A stretch of DNA of 64,000 bases from contig NZ_CP109485.1 in the NCBI RefSeq assembly GCF_035918235.1, positions 248,001 to 312,000 on the forward strand, given 5' to 3'. The position numbers and the translations under genes are program-made. The number at the start of each line of letters is the position of its first letter. Within the stretch, counting starts at the first letter, position 1. Under the pieces are notes generated by a model. That model did no database searches and was not told the DNA's origin. It saw nothing but the letters and a program-made list of their open reading frames with translations. Of the stretch, positions 51,748 to 61,909 are shown one piece after another. The DNA comes from Streptomyces sp. NBC_01445 (lineage in GTDB: Bacteria > Actinomycetota > Actinomycetes > Streptomycetales > Streptomycetaceae).

Positions 51748-53085
51748 TTCAACAAATCGTCGCAACACGAGGAGTGTTGGGGTCGTTCATCAGGAGGCTG
51801 TTGAAGCGCTCGGCTGGGGTGGCCCAGCCGAGCGTCTTCCGGGGCCTGCGGTTCAAGTCGGCGGCGGCAGCATCCAGATCCTCCTTGGCGTACTTGGACA
51901 GATCCGTGCCCTTCGGGAAGTACTGCCGCAGCAGGCCGTTCGTGTTCTCGTTCGTGCCTCGCTGCCAGGGGCTGTGAGGCTCGCAGAAGTAGACCGGGAT
52001 TCCGGAAGCCGCTGAGAACGCATAGTGATGCGCCATCTCGGACCCTTGGTCCCAGGTCAGGGATCGCTTGAGATTGGCCGGGAGGCCGCTGACAGCATCG
52101 AGGAGCGCTCTCCGGAAGAACCCCGGGAGAGGACCCGTCCGGAAGGTGCACCAACAGCGTGTAGCGGGTGCTGCGTTCGAGAGTGCCGATCGCTGAGCCG
52201 TTCTTCGTGCCGACGATCAGGTCACCTTCCCAGTGCCCCGGGACGCTGCGGTCGGCGACTTCGGCGGGCCACTGGCTGATCAGGACCATCGGGTGAGTGA
52301 ACCGAGGGATCCTCTGGTCCGGCCGCCGACGCTGCTTGCGCATGCTTCGGCCCGTCCGTAGGCGCCGCGAGACCTCTCGCATCAGGCCGGTCTTGGCCTG
52401 GGCATACAGGGCTCGGTAGATCGACTCGTGCGTCACATACATCTCCGGACGGTCCCGGAATTCCCGACGAAGCACGATCTGCTCGGGGCTCCACTTCTCG
52501 TCCCACCGGGCCTGGATGAAATCCCGCAGCTCTGGGCAGCGGTCGACCTTCCGGGGCTTGGGCCGCGGCCGTCGTGCTTGCGCCCGTTTGTGAGCGGTGA
52601 ACGGGCGGTAGTGGGCCGGATGGTTTGGTCTGGTGTCAGGGTTGCCGTTGCGTCGGATCTCCCGGCTGATCGTCGATGGGCTGCGGTTCAGCTCGCCGGC
52701 GATCGCTCGTATCGACTTCTTCTCTCGCCGCAGATCAGCGATGCGCACCCGCTCCTCCTCGGACAGGAAGCGAGTAGAGATTGAGCGTGAGCCGTTCCGT
52801 TCCTCCATGCGCGGATGGGGTTCGAACTTACGGGGGTCCCCGACGATCGGCTGGATCGCGGCCCGCGCCGTCTTCCGTCCTGCCTTCGTGGTCTGCACGC
52901 GTGCACCGCGCCCGCTGATCCACTGACGATGCGGCTGGCCTCTCTGATACTCACACCTTCGTGTATCAGTTCGAGGAACTTCTGCCTGACCTCGGGGGGC
53001 ACCCTCTTGCCGTTCGGGCGCCCCCGGCAGTGCTTCTGTCCTCCATCGCCCACCCGGACGTCGGGTGTTGCGACGTTCATTAGAA
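51748..53085. mobile_element. IS30-family element, inactivated
   Basis: The ends share an inverted CGTCGCAACAC block (about 51760 and 53068). The transposase inside is broken by two frameshifts. Boundaries are approximate. Confidence 0.6.
51749..53080 (-). pseudogene. IS30-family transposase with two frameshifts
   Basis: Part one (from 53080): MNVATPDVRVGDGGQKHCRG and RQKFLELIHEGVSIREASRI. Part two (to about 52130): FLSEEERVRIADLRREKKSI, ELNRSPSTISREIRRNG and [20 protein letters not shown], with the first catalytic Asp. Part three (52036-51749): [20 protein letters not shown], with the catalytic Glu, and [20 protein letters not shown]. Frameshifts lie near 52905 and 52130. Otherwise complete. 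Confidence 0.75.
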
Positions 53086-53106
53086 CCCGAGGATCCGAGG
53101 CGGGCG

Positions 53107-53532
53107 TCAGTCCGCGGAGTCCCTCTCCGGCATCCCGTCGTCCACGGTGTCCGGATGTGAGACGCGGCTGGCGGACGGGTCGTCGGTGTGGTCCGCCCCT
53201 TGCGGGTCGATAGTGGCCGCCCAGCGTCCCGCCCAGCGGGCGAGGGGGTTCAGGGCGTGGCACGCCTCCTGTCCCAGCGGGGTGAGCCCGTAGCGGCTGT
53301 CCGGTAGTTGGTGAATCACCTGGGCATCCAGCAGTTCGGTCAGGCGCTGCCGCATCACGCTGGAGGACATGTCGTCGCACCGCTTCTGCAAGGGACGGAA
53401 TCCAAGCGGGCCCGCCCGAAGCTCCCACAGGATGCGCAGACTCCACCGCCGCCCGAACAGATCGAGTGCGGCCATGAGGGGGCGGCCGGTGGTCGAGCCG
53501 CGAACAGGATTGCCAGGCCTGGGTGTTGCCAT
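53107..53532 (-). CDS. HxlR-family transcriptional regulator
   Basis: A 141-residue MarR/HxlR-type winged-helix protein. LMAALDLFGRRWSLRILWEL, GFRPLQKRCDDMSSSVMRQR and the wing YGLTPLGQEACHALNPLARW are diagnostic of HxlR. An acidic tail follows. It starts at the ATG at 53532, divergent from the DUF3237-like remnant, which may have been its target. HxlR regulators often respond to aldehydes or quinones. Confidence 0.85.
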   Translation of the reverse strand: MATPRPGNPVRGSTTGRPLMAALDLFGRRWSLRILWELRAGPLGFRPLQKRCDDMSSSVMRQRLTELLDAQVIHQLPDSRYGLTPLGQEACHALNPLARWAGRWAATIDPQGADHTDDPSASRVSHPDTVDDGMPERDSAD

Positions 53533-53604
53533 GTCGGGAAGTCCAGCTCTCCAGGGTTGATGCTTCGAATACCGACACGCTAGCATCAGTGACCGCTTCG
53601 GAAA

Positions 53605-53838
53605 TCGAAACGGAGGAGGCTGTTGTGACACCTGCCCCGACGACCTGGGAGAGAGGCGTTCCTCAAAGCCCGTGTCGACGGAGGCGAGACCGGCCGGGAG
53701 GACCGGTACATGCGCATGGTGCCCCGAGTTCGACGTCGGCGCCGAGTCGCACGGACGACTCACTCGGAACTTGTTCGTGGCGGGGGGACGGGTGACCGGC
53801 ACGCGGGAGATCGAGTACAGGATCCACCAGGTCCTGTG
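53605..53838 (+). pseudogene. DUF3237-like gene, frameshifted
   Basis: Starts with the GTG after aacggaggaggctgtt. The first frame gives TPAPTTWER, then AFLKARVDGGETGREDRYMR in a second frame, then EFDVGAESHGRLTRNLFVAG and GTREIEYRIHQVL in a third. The later part resembles the C-terminal half of DUF3237 proteins. At least two frameshifts and a missing middle make it nonfunctional. Confidence 0.45.
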
Positions 53839-53919
53839 AACCGGCCCAGCGGAACTTCAGTGCTGCCTCGTCGGCGGTTGCCGCCACCAAGCCAACATCC
53901 ACTCAGAGGTGGAGCCCAG

Positions 53920-54813
53920 ATGACCACGACCGAGTTTCCCTCGGCGGCAGCACGGGCCGCCGCCGCTGCCGCCCTGGCCGAGGACGCGTCAGGGAAGGAC
54001 GTCACCACCGTGTGGAGCGTTCCCGAGGAACTGGTGGCCACGGCCGAGATCCGCACCCGGCAAAGCGGCATCGCCGCCGGCCTCCCCGTGGTCGCCGAGG
54101 TCTTCGCGCAGGTCGACCCCGAGGTCAAGGTCGAGCCGGCCGTCGCCGACGGCGCCCGACTGGCCGACGGCCAGGTCCTGGTGCACCTGTCCGGTTCGGC
54201 GCGCAGCCTGATCACCGGGGAGCGTACGGCGCTGAACTTCCTGCAGCGCATGTGCGGCATCGCGACGCTGACCGACCGCTACGTCCAAGCTGTGGCAGGG
54301 ACCAGGGCGCGCATCCTGGACACGCGCAAGACGGCGCCGGGCCTGCGCGCCCTGGACAAGTATGCGGTCACCGCCGGCGGCGGCCACAACCACCGCCTCG
54401 ATCTCGCGGCGATGGTCCTGCTCAAGGAGAACCACATCGCCGCGGCGGGCGGGGTGACCGCCGCGATCGAGGCGGTCAGGCGCGGGATGGCGCGCACCGG
54501 GCAGAGCGTGGAAAGCGATGTCGAGGTGCAGACCGTCACACAGGCCGCCGAGGCCCTCGACGCCGGAGCCCGCTGGATCATGCTCGACAACATGCCGGTG
54601 GCCGACATCGAGCAGGTCGTGAAGTTCCGGGCCGGGCGGGCCGACGCTTCCCGGATCCTGCTGGAGGCCTCGGGCACCATCCGCCTGGACACAGTTCTCG
54701 CCATCGCCGGGACGGGCGTCGACCTCATCTCGGTCGGGGCGTTGACGCACAGCGCGCCCGCACTGGACCTGACCATGCTGCTGACCACCGGCCCGGTGCC
54801 ATGCCCGAGGTAG
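53920..54813 (+). CDS. nadC: Nicotinate-nucleotide pyrophosphorylase (carboxylating)
   Basis: A 297-residue quinolinate phosphoribosyltransferase, which converts quinolinate and PRPP to nicotinate mononucleotide, CO2 and PPi. Motifs are LALAEDASGKDVTT (family LxEDxxxxDxT), RTALNFLQRMCGIATLT, DTRKTAPGLRALDKYAVTAG, GGHNHRLDL and GVDLISVGALTHSAPALDL. The ATG has agaggtggag upstream. The 3' end overlaps the PhzF gene by 13 bp. No nadA or nadB is nearby, so it may serve a dedicated pathway; a second nadC tail lies 1.1 kb downstream. Confidence 0.9.
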   Translation: MTTTEFPSAAARAAAAAALAEDASGKDVTTVWSVPEELVATAEIRTRQSGIAAGLPVVAEVFAQVDPEVKVEPAVADGARLADGQVLVHLSGSARSLITGERTALNFLQRMCGIATLTDRYVQAVAGTRARILDTRKTAPGLRALDKYAVTAGGGHNHRLDLAAMVLLKENHIAAAGGVTAAIEAVRRGMARTGQSVESDVEVQTVTQAAEALDAGARWIMLDNMPVADIEQVVKFRAGRADASRILLEASGTIRLDTVLAIAGTGVDLISVGALTHSAPALDLTMLLTTGPVPCPR

Positions 54814-55658
54814 CGGTCGTCGTCGCGTGTCAGCGAGACGGCGCGGGTGGCAGCCCGACCGCCGTTCTGGATGATGCGCCGTTCACCGACGAGGAGCGAT
54901 GCCGCATTCCCACGGCGTTGGGAACATCGCACGCCGTCTTCCTCCGCGCGACCGGAATCGAGCGTCGTCAGCCCGCGTACACACTGCGGTTCTTCACCGC
55001 CCAGGGCGAACTGCCCGCCTGCGGACACGGCACCGTCGCCGCCCTCGCCGTGCTCGCCGAACGGACAGGCGGCGACCACGACTACCGCGCCGCCCTGCGT
55101 ACGGCCCACCGCAGCTTCGACGGTCGGGCAAGCCGAAACGGTGACGGCCTGACGGCGTCGTTCGACCCGGGCCCGGTCAGCTTGCGTAGCACCGGTGGAC
55201 CCGAACTGAGGGCAGTCGTAGGCGGCCTCGCACTGACAGAGGACGCGGTAGCCGGCGACGCCTGCGTGGCGTCGAACGGGCGGCCGAGGCTTCTGCTGCC
55301 CATCCGATCCCGCGCCGCACTGGCCGAACTCACGCCGGACTTAACCCTGTTGCGCGCAGCCTGTGACCGCTACGGTCTGCTGGGCTGCTACGCCTACTCG
55401 CCCCCGGACCGACACGGCCGAGCAGCAGCCCGGATGTTCGCCCCGTCGATCGGCGTCCCCGAGGACATCGCCAACGCCAACAGCACGGCCTGCCTGGCAG
55501 CGCATGCTGCCGGGTTCGGCACACACCGCCTCGCTGTCGACATGGGTGATCACCTCGGCAGCCCGTCCACCATCACAGCGACCGCCCACCGCGACCGCAC
55601 GGGACACCGGATCCGAGTCGGCGGCCAGGCAGCGATCGTGCGCACGGTCATGCGATGA
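54801..55658 (+). CDS. PhzF-family isomerase/epimerase
   Basis: A 285-residue diaminopimelate-epimerase-fold protein. LRFFTAQGELPACGHGTVAA holds the conserved catalytic Glu region before GH-x-T. Later landmarks are ARMFAPSIGVPEDIANANST and ACLAAHAAGFGTHRLAVDMG. PhzF relatives isomerise dihydroaromatic acids. The ATG at 54801 overlaps nadC by 13 bp, indicating translational coupling. A joint role in a pyridine/aromatic secondary pathway is inferred. Confidence 0.85.
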   Translation: MPEVAVVVACQRDGAGGSPTAVLDDAPFTDEERCRIPTALGTSHAVFLRATGIERRQPAYTLRFFTAQGELPACGHGTVAALAVLAERTGGDHDYRAALRTAHRSFDGRASRNGDGLTASFDPGPVSLRSTGGPELRAVVGGLALTEDAVAGDACVASNGRPRLLLPIRSRAALAELTPDLTLLRAACDRYGLLGCYAYSPPDRHGRAAARMFAPSIGVPEDIANANSTACLAAHAAGFGTHRLAVDMGDHLGSPSTITATAHRDRTGHRIRVGGQAAIVRTVMR

Positions 55659-55959
55659 GGCCTGCGCGCTCAAGGCGAGGGTGCCGGTCCGCAGCAGGTC
55701 CAACTGCTCCTGTGAGAGCCCGGCCAGTTCTGGCGGCGTCTGTGGCAGGGGCTCAGGGTTGATGGCCGATCACGTCGTACTGGTGCGACACGTACCTACT
55801 TGTCGGCTCCTCTTCGTTCTAGTCCGGGCCGCGGCCCTTCCGGCGAGGCCAGTCATCGACTCGACCGGCTCTGGCTCGTCCTCGCCCGCCGACGCTCACC
55901 CGAGACCAATCCGATCGCAGCCCGGCCGGTTGATCGAAGCCGTCCGACTTCGACGCCGT

Positions 55960-56036
55960 CTCCGTCGGCTCGCTGACCCACAGCGCGCCGGCCATGGATC
56001 TGAGCATGCTTCTGATCATCAATTCCGAACACAGGG
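55960..56036 (+). pseudogene. C-terminal remnant of a second nadC
   Basis: FDAVSVGSLTHSAPAMDLSM then LLI is clearly the end of a NadC protein and parallels DLISVGALTHSAPALDLTML in the intact gene. Nothing else of that copy remains in 55.66-55.96 kb. It is not identical to the intact copy, so it came from a paralogue. Confidence 0.7.
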
Positions 56037-56042
56037 GGTACC

Positions 56043-56336
56043 GTGGCCAAGGGCTACTGGGTCAGCGTCTACCGCACCATCGCAGACCCTGAGAGGCTTG
56101 CTGCCTACGACAAGCTGGCCGGTCCAGCCGTCAAGGCCGCGGGCGGGCGGCTGCTCTCCCGCGGCAGCCGGGTCGTCGCACACGACGCCGGAATCGCCGA
56201 GCGCACCGTCCTGATCGAGTTCGACAGCTTCGAACAGGCGGTCGCCGCACGCGCGAGTGCGGCCTACCAGGAGGCACTGGCCGTACTTGCTGACGGCGTC
56301 GAGCGCGACTTCCGCATCATCGAAGGCCTCGACTGA
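56043..56336 (+). CDS. DUF1330 domain protein
   Basis: A 97-residue ferredoxin-like dimeric alpha/beta barrel protein. GYWVSVYRTIADPERLAAYD, KAAGGRLLSRGSRVVAHDAG and RTVLIEFDSFEQAVAARASA are typical of DUF1330. The GTG start follows cagggggtacc. It is plus-strand like nadC and PhzF but separated from them by the nadC remnant. Enzymatic role undefined. Confidence 0.85.
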   Translation: MAKGYWVSVYRTIADPERLAAYDKLAGPAVKAAGGRLLSRGSRVVAHDAGIAERTVLIEFDSFEQAVAARASAAYQEALAVLADGVERDFRIIEGLD

Positions 56337-56429
56337 CGACCGATGCCGCGTCAGGGAGGAACACGATGCCGGCTGCGGGGATCACCCCGGCTCGTCAGTG
56401 CGCCGCACCGTCGCGAAAAGCGTCAGGCC

Positions 56430-56645
56430 GGTGGCATCGGCGGTGATGTCCGGTCCGGCGACGGTTCCTTCCCGGCGGCGCGGCGGCGCGGACGTCGGCC
56501 TCGATGTCGGCGGGGGTGCGTTCGACGAGGTTCCAGCGGCCGATGTCGGTCATCAGGGCGGCGTACGGGTTCGAGGTCGCGATGTTGGAGAAGTAGAACG
56601 TGTCTCCGGGGCGCCGGTTCAGGAGATGGGCGAACGCGTCGCTGG
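56430..56645 (-). pseudogene. Unidentified N-terminal fragment
   Basis: The reading SDAFAHLLNRRPGDTFYFSN then IATSNPYAALMTDIGRWNLV and ERTPADIEADVRAA has natural composition but no start or end. It follows the lantibiotic dehydratase fragment in a different frame. No family recognised. Confidence 0.35.
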
Positions 56646-57305
56646 CGGTCGCAGGGGGCGCAGACTGCCGATCAGGTTGCCCCGGGCTACCAGTTCCCCC
56701 ACCAGCGCCTCCAGCCTGTCGGCAGGGGCTTTGGGATGCTCAGCCGCGAGCTTGCCGATAAGGTCGCCGACCCGCAGTGGGGAGCGCGCCAGGGACATGA
56801 CCGCCCGTACAACGGGGATCAGCCGCACTGACACTTCGGTCTGCGAACCGCCGACGCTGCCATGGGGTGCCCATGCCACCACCAGGCGCTCACCGCGTAC
56901 GACGGCCAGATTGTTCATGACGACGGGCAGCCGGCGCCGCAGTTCAGCGCATGCTTCCAGGCGCGCAATCACCTGGGCGACCCACGCCGCGTCGGCTCGG
57001 GTGCGGAGCTGATGGTCTTCGCCCCACCGCGCCGAAAGGCGCGGTCCGAAGCGTGTGCCGGCCACCCCGGCGAAGAGGCCGAATGGCGCGGCCCGGCCGC
57101 GCATCCGCACCCCGTAACGGGCCAATGCCAGCGCCATGCGCCGCGCTTGACCAGCGTCGGTGGGCCGTCCATCGAGCGTGGCGTCGATCTGCCGGGCAAG
57201 AACGGGGCTGGCGATCGTGACGGCCTCGGCCACCGGCCGCATTGCCCATGCCGCGGCCAGCCATTCGCACCATTCCTTGCCGTCGGCGTCCGGCCCAGGC
57301 CAGAG
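56619..57305 (-). pseudogene. Lantibiotic dehydratase N-terminal domain fragment
   Basis: ARYGVRMRGRAAPFGLFAGV (the LanB R-x-x-PFGLFAG motif), then RFGPRLSARWGEDHQLRTRA, LPVVMNNLAVVRGERLVVAW and LIGKLAAEHPKAPADRLEAL. It covers about 220 residues of the glutamylation domain. It lacks a start, because the sequence beyond 57305 belongs to an RTX gene on the other strand, and it lacks the remaining several hundred residues and the elimination domain. Confidence 0.7.
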
Positions 57306-57309
57306 GGGC

Positions 57310-57537
57310 ATGGTCGACGGCCGCGGCGGCAACGACATCATCTGCGGCGGCGACGGCAACGACGCACTGTCCGGCGGCGACGGCAACGACCGCATCGAAG
57401 GCGGCAACGGCGCCGACAACCTCAACGGCAACAACGGCAACGACGCGCTCTTCGGCGGCACCGGCACCAACACCAACGACGGCGTCCCCGGCACCAACGC
57501 CTGCTTCAACCCCTCCACCGGCCCCGGCTGCTTCTAA
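57310..57537 (+). pseudogene. RTX-type calcium-binding repeat C-terminus
   Basis: GRGGNDIICGGDGNDALSGG then DGNDRIEGGNGADNLNGNNG and NDALFGGTGTNTNDG, ending NPSTGPGCF. Four GGxGxDx(I/L) nonapeptide repeats bind calcium in secreted RTX proteins. The upstream part and signal peptide are missing; the left edge abuts the lantibiotic dehydratase fragment. Confidence 0.65.
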
Positions 57538-57807
57538 CCCCGCACACCCCCCGACCGGGGCATGTTGCGTGACATCAGTAGCTGACATCAACAGAGGCGT
57601 ACAACCGCGCACCGTGGCACGCCCGTGATCGGTGGACGAGCCGACAGATTCCAGTAGGCGAGCGGTTCGTGATGATGCTGCACCCGTCTACGGATCACAG
57701 GACCGAGTTCGGGGTCGGGCAGCGTCTGGTCGGTGGATCGCGGGCGGTATGACGGTGTGTCTGTACGGCCGCGCAGCCGGTGTCCAGCCTTCAAAGGTCG
57801 ATGTCAC

Positions 57808-58005
57808 CATCGCGCGGGAGATGGTCGATTTGCCGACGCCCGCGGCCGCCGCGACGGCTTCGATGGTCAGTGCCGCGTACCCCTGTCCCGACAGGACATC
57901 CCGTGCCGCATCAAGGATCTTTGAAGCAGAACGCGGCCCACCGGCCACCGAACCTGAAGAGAAGACGAGTGCCATGACCAGAGCGATACGGATCGTTTCA
58001 CTCAT
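57808..58005 (-). pseudogene. TetR-family regulator, DNA-binding domain only
   Basis: SASKILDAARDVLSGQGYAA then LTIEAVAAAAGVGKSTISRA is an intact TetR helix-turn-helix. Immediately after it the frame enters unrelated sequence, so the ligand-binding domain is lost. It is divergent from the acetoacetate-decarboxylase-like gene. A related TetR scrap with the same GVGKSTI codons occurs at 43040-43083. Confidence 0.7.
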
Positions 58006-58040
58006 GGTTCAAAGCATGCGGCTGTCGCGTTGTCGCCAAT

Positions 58041-58888
<848 letters not shown>

Positions 58889-59032
58889 CCGACCCACACA
58901 CCACGAGGGCCCCGCCACCAGCCACCACCCCTATGGCCCCTCGCCGCTCCCCCAAGACGAACCATCCCCAACGCACCCGTGGCCCCGATGCCGTGGGGGC
59001 ACGCCCACAGCTCTCACATCTCAGGAGTCGAC

Positions 59033-59434
59033 GTGCCCATCTATACCTGCACGAGCGCCCAGGGAACGCTGAGGGCCGGCGCCAAGGGGGAATTGGCCGC
59101 CGAAATCACCAGGATCCACGCGGAGATCAATCACGTCCCGCCCGCCTACGTCAACGTGGTCTTCTCCGAACTGCCTCAGGACAGCGTCTACGTCGGCGGA
59201 GAACCAGGGACGCCCCTCCTGATCGGCGGCTGGGCACGCCGCGGCCACCCGCAGGAGGAAACGACCCGCTTGGCACTCGAACTGTCGGCAGCCGCATCCC
59301 GCATCACCGGGATACCCGAGCACGACATCCTGGTGGTGATCCAGGACGGTCCCGCGCGCTCCGCTGTCGAAGCCGGCCAGGTCCTGCCCGACCCGGGTCA
59401 GGAGAAGGAATGGCTGAGCCAGCACGAGGAGTAA
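59033..59434 (+). CDS. Tautomerase family protein
   Basis: A 133-residue 4-oxalocrotonate-tautomerase-superfamily enzyme. After removal of Met the catalytic Pro1 leads PIYTCTSAQGTLRAGAKGEL. ITRIHAEINHVPPAYVNVVF and TPLLIGGWARRGHPQEETTR follow. The length suits the cis-CaaD/MSAD-like two-domain type. The GTG follows aggagtcgac. The last 291 bp are duplicated at 43.1 kb. It probably works with the upstream decarboxylase-like enzyme. Confidence 0.85.
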   Translation: MPIYTCTSAQGTLRAGAKGELAAEITRIHAEINHVPPAYVNVVFSELPQDSVYVGGEPGTPLLIGGWARRGHPQEETTRLALELSAAASRITGIPEHDILVVIQDGPARSAVEAGQVLPDPGQEKEWLSQHEE

Positions 59435-60016
59435 AACCGGGCGCCGACAGACAGCGGCACCGCCGTGGACAAGCTCCGTGACTAGGCCCTTCGTGGACGC
59501 CCTGCGCTGTGGATCCGCTGGCATGGGGCGCTGCGTGCCAAACTCCCGGCTGGCGTCGCCCGCCTGCACCTGCCGTCACGGTGCACGCGCTCCCCTGCCC
59601 GGTACTCACCGTCCCCGGTCACCGGCACGGAGGCAATCACCTTCGGCAGGCCCGCCACCCCCGAGGAGCAAGCAGACGCTCTGCACCGGGACCAAGAGCG
59701 GATCACAGAAAACAACGCGTTGCTCCCCTCCCCCAGGTCCAGGCCGCATTATCTGATGCTCTGCCAGTGCAGGCCTGGGATACGGCCTTGCCCCACGTGA
59801 GGGCGAGAAAAACTGACGACATTGTCAAGTCCGGTCAGGGGAGAAGGCTGGGCAACCTCGGTGGTGGTGCGGTTCGGCCAGCGAGACACTGACGACACCT
59901 CAGCCGCGCTCTCGATAAAGCCGGTGTCGGAAAGTGCAGGTTAGGAGAGAATGGGGCAGTATCAGCTCTATTCTCCACGCGTCCTGACGGCGCCGAGGCG
60001 ACAGCTGAGGAAGAAC
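59435..60016. other. About 580 bp with no supported gene
   Basis: One forward reading (ITFGRPATPEEQADALHRDQ then ERITENNALL, near 59636-59720) looks like a scrap of protein, but it has no start and quickly loses coding character. Confidence 0.4.
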
Positions 60017-60736
60017 ATGGGCCAGAACGGCACCCGTCTGATGGCCGTGTCGGCCGCTCTTGCCGGAGCGCTCGCGCTCGTGCTGGCCGCTCCGTCCGCG
60101 GCCGGCGCCGATCACCGGACCGGGACCGCGCTCTCGTTCGGCACGGTGGCCGCACCGCAGGCCCCCTCCCCAACTCCACCTCCGCCCCGCCTCCCCCGCA
60201 ACTTCCGCGGCAAGGGCAAGTGGGTCGTCCGGGACCTAGACATCACGGTGCCCTTCACCTGGGAGGGGCGGGACGGCAACAGCCAAATGACCGCCGGGGG
60301 CCCGCAGTACCCAATCTGGTTCACCAACCTGATCTACCACGACACGCTCTACACGCTCACGTACAAATGGCCAGGCCTGTACGAGCACCCCTGCTCACGC
60401 ATCCCGGGCTTCAACCTGAAGGCATTGAACCAGGGGTTCGAGAAAGCCCGGTTCGTCGGGCGGGAGACCCTCAGGCGCACCACGCCGCGGTACGTGAACC
60501 ACTGGCGGGTGGGCGTGGTCCTGCCCGAGCTCCCTCCCGGGAACCACCCGCGCCTGCCGCTCGCTCTGGGCGACATCTATGTCGACGAGAACAACCGGGG
60601 CACCTTCTGGCAGGTACTGCAGTTCGGCGTCCAGAACCTCTACGACCCCGAGCTGGACGAATGGCTGGTCATGGACACGTTCGAGCACCGCCCCGGAATC
60701 GTCACGCTCCCCCAGCGATGCGCACCGCCCCACTGA
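60017..60736 (+). CDS. Secreted protein of unknown function
   Basis: A 239-residue exported protein. The signal peptide MGQNGTRLMAVSAALAGALA continues LVLAAPSAAGA with a likely cleavage after AGA. The mature part starts with a Pro-rich linker (PSPTPPPPRLPRNF) and a 170-residue domain rich in aromatic residues (YPIWFTNLIYHDTLYTLTYK, WRVGVVLPELPPGNHPRLPL). Two Cys are present in the mature domain. The ATG at 60017 has gaggaag 4 bp upstream. No family recognised. Confidence 0.7.
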   Translation: MGQNGTRLMAVSAALAGALALVLAAPSAAGADHRTGTALSFGTVAAPQAPSPTPPPPRLPRNFRGKGKWVVRDLDITVPFTWEGRDGNSQMTAGGPQYPIWFTNLIYHDTLYTLTYKWPGLYEHPCSRIPGFNLKALNQGFEKARFVGRETLRRTTPRYVNHWRVGVVLPELPPGNHPRLPLALGDIYVDENNRGTFWQVLQFGVQNLYDPELDEWLVMDTFEHRPGIVTLPQRCAPPH

Positions 60737-60764
60737 GCACGGTCCCGATCCACAGCGACCCACG

Positions 60765-60933
60765 CCGCCCCGGCGCCCGCGCCTGGGCCGCCTCACGACC
60801 CAACCTCCTCAACGTCGTCGTCAGCCGCGCCAAACGCCGCCTCTTCGTCATCGGCAACCGCGAAACCTGGCAAGAACAGCGCTACTTCACCACCCTCGCC
60901 GACCAACTGCCCGCCCACACCTGGAAGCCGTGA
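60765..60933 (+). pseudogene. C-terminal fragment of a superfamily 1 helicase
   Basis: PNLLNVVVSRAKRRLFVIGN then WQEQRYFTTLADQLPAHTWK matches motif VI and the tail of DNA2/NAM7-type helicases (N-V-A-x-SRA-(K/R)). Only about 55 codons remain. Confidence 0.6.
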
Positions 60934-61004
60934 CCGACGCCTCCACGCCGCTGCCGGCCATGCCGTAGCCGTCACACGGCGCGGTCCAAAGCCGCGCGCG
61001 GCCG

Positions 61005-61027
61005 GTCGCCCGCCGTCCACGGGCGAC
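61005..61027. terminator. Candidate hairpin terminator
   Basis: gtcgcccg and cgggcgac pair perfectly around loop ccgtcca, about 95 bp past the end of the minus-strand P-loop kinase gene. Confidence 0.45.
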
Positions 61028-61122
61028 GCCCGGATTTCAAGTGCTCACACACCGCACCCGGCTCGGGAAGTTCCACGCCCAGCTCTCCCGCTCCTGGTGT
61101 TGGGTCACACCAAGAGTTGGGT

Positions 61123-61647
61123 TCAAGCGAGCGACGGCCACCGATCGGCAGCCCACTCCAGCCATCCCGACCATCCAGGAGGCGGACCTCCAATCTCATG
61201 CCCACCAAGTTCGGCGGCGTCGGGCTCCTCGAAGAGCGTCCTCCAGCGCACGAGGTCCGCTTCACTCATCGGGAAGGTCTGATCCGGGGTGGTCGACTGG
61301 CGATGGGCGATTCGAGCACGTTGGGTCTCATGGTCCACCGGCACGTACACAAGGCGGCAGGATGCCCCCACAGACTCCACCAACCAGCGGATCGCGGACC
61401 TCTCGTCACGGGACCAGCATCCGAAATCCAGAACCACGTTGGTTCCAAGTCGCAGCGCCTCCAGACCGAGCCAGAGCAGCCGGCCCTCCAGCACGTCGCG
61501 CTTCCCATCCGCATCTGACTCGCCGAACAGTGGGTTCATCCACTCATCCGGCGTCAGCCGTAGGGCGCTGTGCCCCTCGGCGAGTTGCCGCGCCCTCGTG
61601 GTCTTGCCGGCCCCGGGCAGCCCGATCATCAGAAACAACGTGGTCAC
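61123..61647 (-). CDS. P-loop AAA/zeta-like kinase
   Basis: A 174-residue ATP-binding protein. Walker A is FLMIGLPGAGKTTRARQLA near the N-terminus. Then come LRLTPDEWMNPLFGESDADG, VVLDFGCWSRDERSAIRWLV and CRLVYVPVDHETQRARI. The layout is that of small AAA_33 nucleoside or antibiotic kinase-like proteins (chloramphenicol-phosphotransferase-like fold). The GTG at 61647 starts directly before the first strand. Substrate unknown. Confidence 0.8.
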   Translation of the reverse strand: MTTLFLMIGLPGAGKTTRARQLAEGHSALRLTPDEWMNPLFGESDADGKRDVLEGRLLWLGLEALRLGTNVVLDFGCWSRDERSAIRWLVESVGASCRLVYVPVDHETQRARIAHRQSTTPDQTFPMSEADLVRWRTLFEEPDAAELGGHEIGGPPPGWSGWLEWAADRWPSLA

Positions 61648-61909
61648 AACCAGACCATTCCAGGAGACCAAGTGCTGGGCGACTGCTTTTTGCTGGAATC
61701 GCCGGGCCGCACCGCGGCCCAGCAGCGCGAGGACACCCAGTGGCGGTGACGCATGCCGCCCAGTCCTTCCGCTGCTGGTCACGTGATCCGCCGGACAGGC
61801 CCGAGTGCTGTGACCGGGAACGTTCGCGGGGTTGGACGGTCAGGCCGCGGCCGGTAGTGGTCTGCCGCCCCATCGGATCTCCGCGCACTGCCACAGCCTG
61901 AAAAACAGG

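Noticed and set aside
52688..53578. Single long minus-strand frame covering both the HxlR gene region and the IS30 start
   Set aside because: It mixes an off-frame reading of HxlR with the true IS30 N-terminus; the two genes are separate.
60220..60764. Forward frame upstream of the helicase fragment
   Set aside because: It is the shifted frame of the secreted protein gene; helicase similarity begins only after about 60765.
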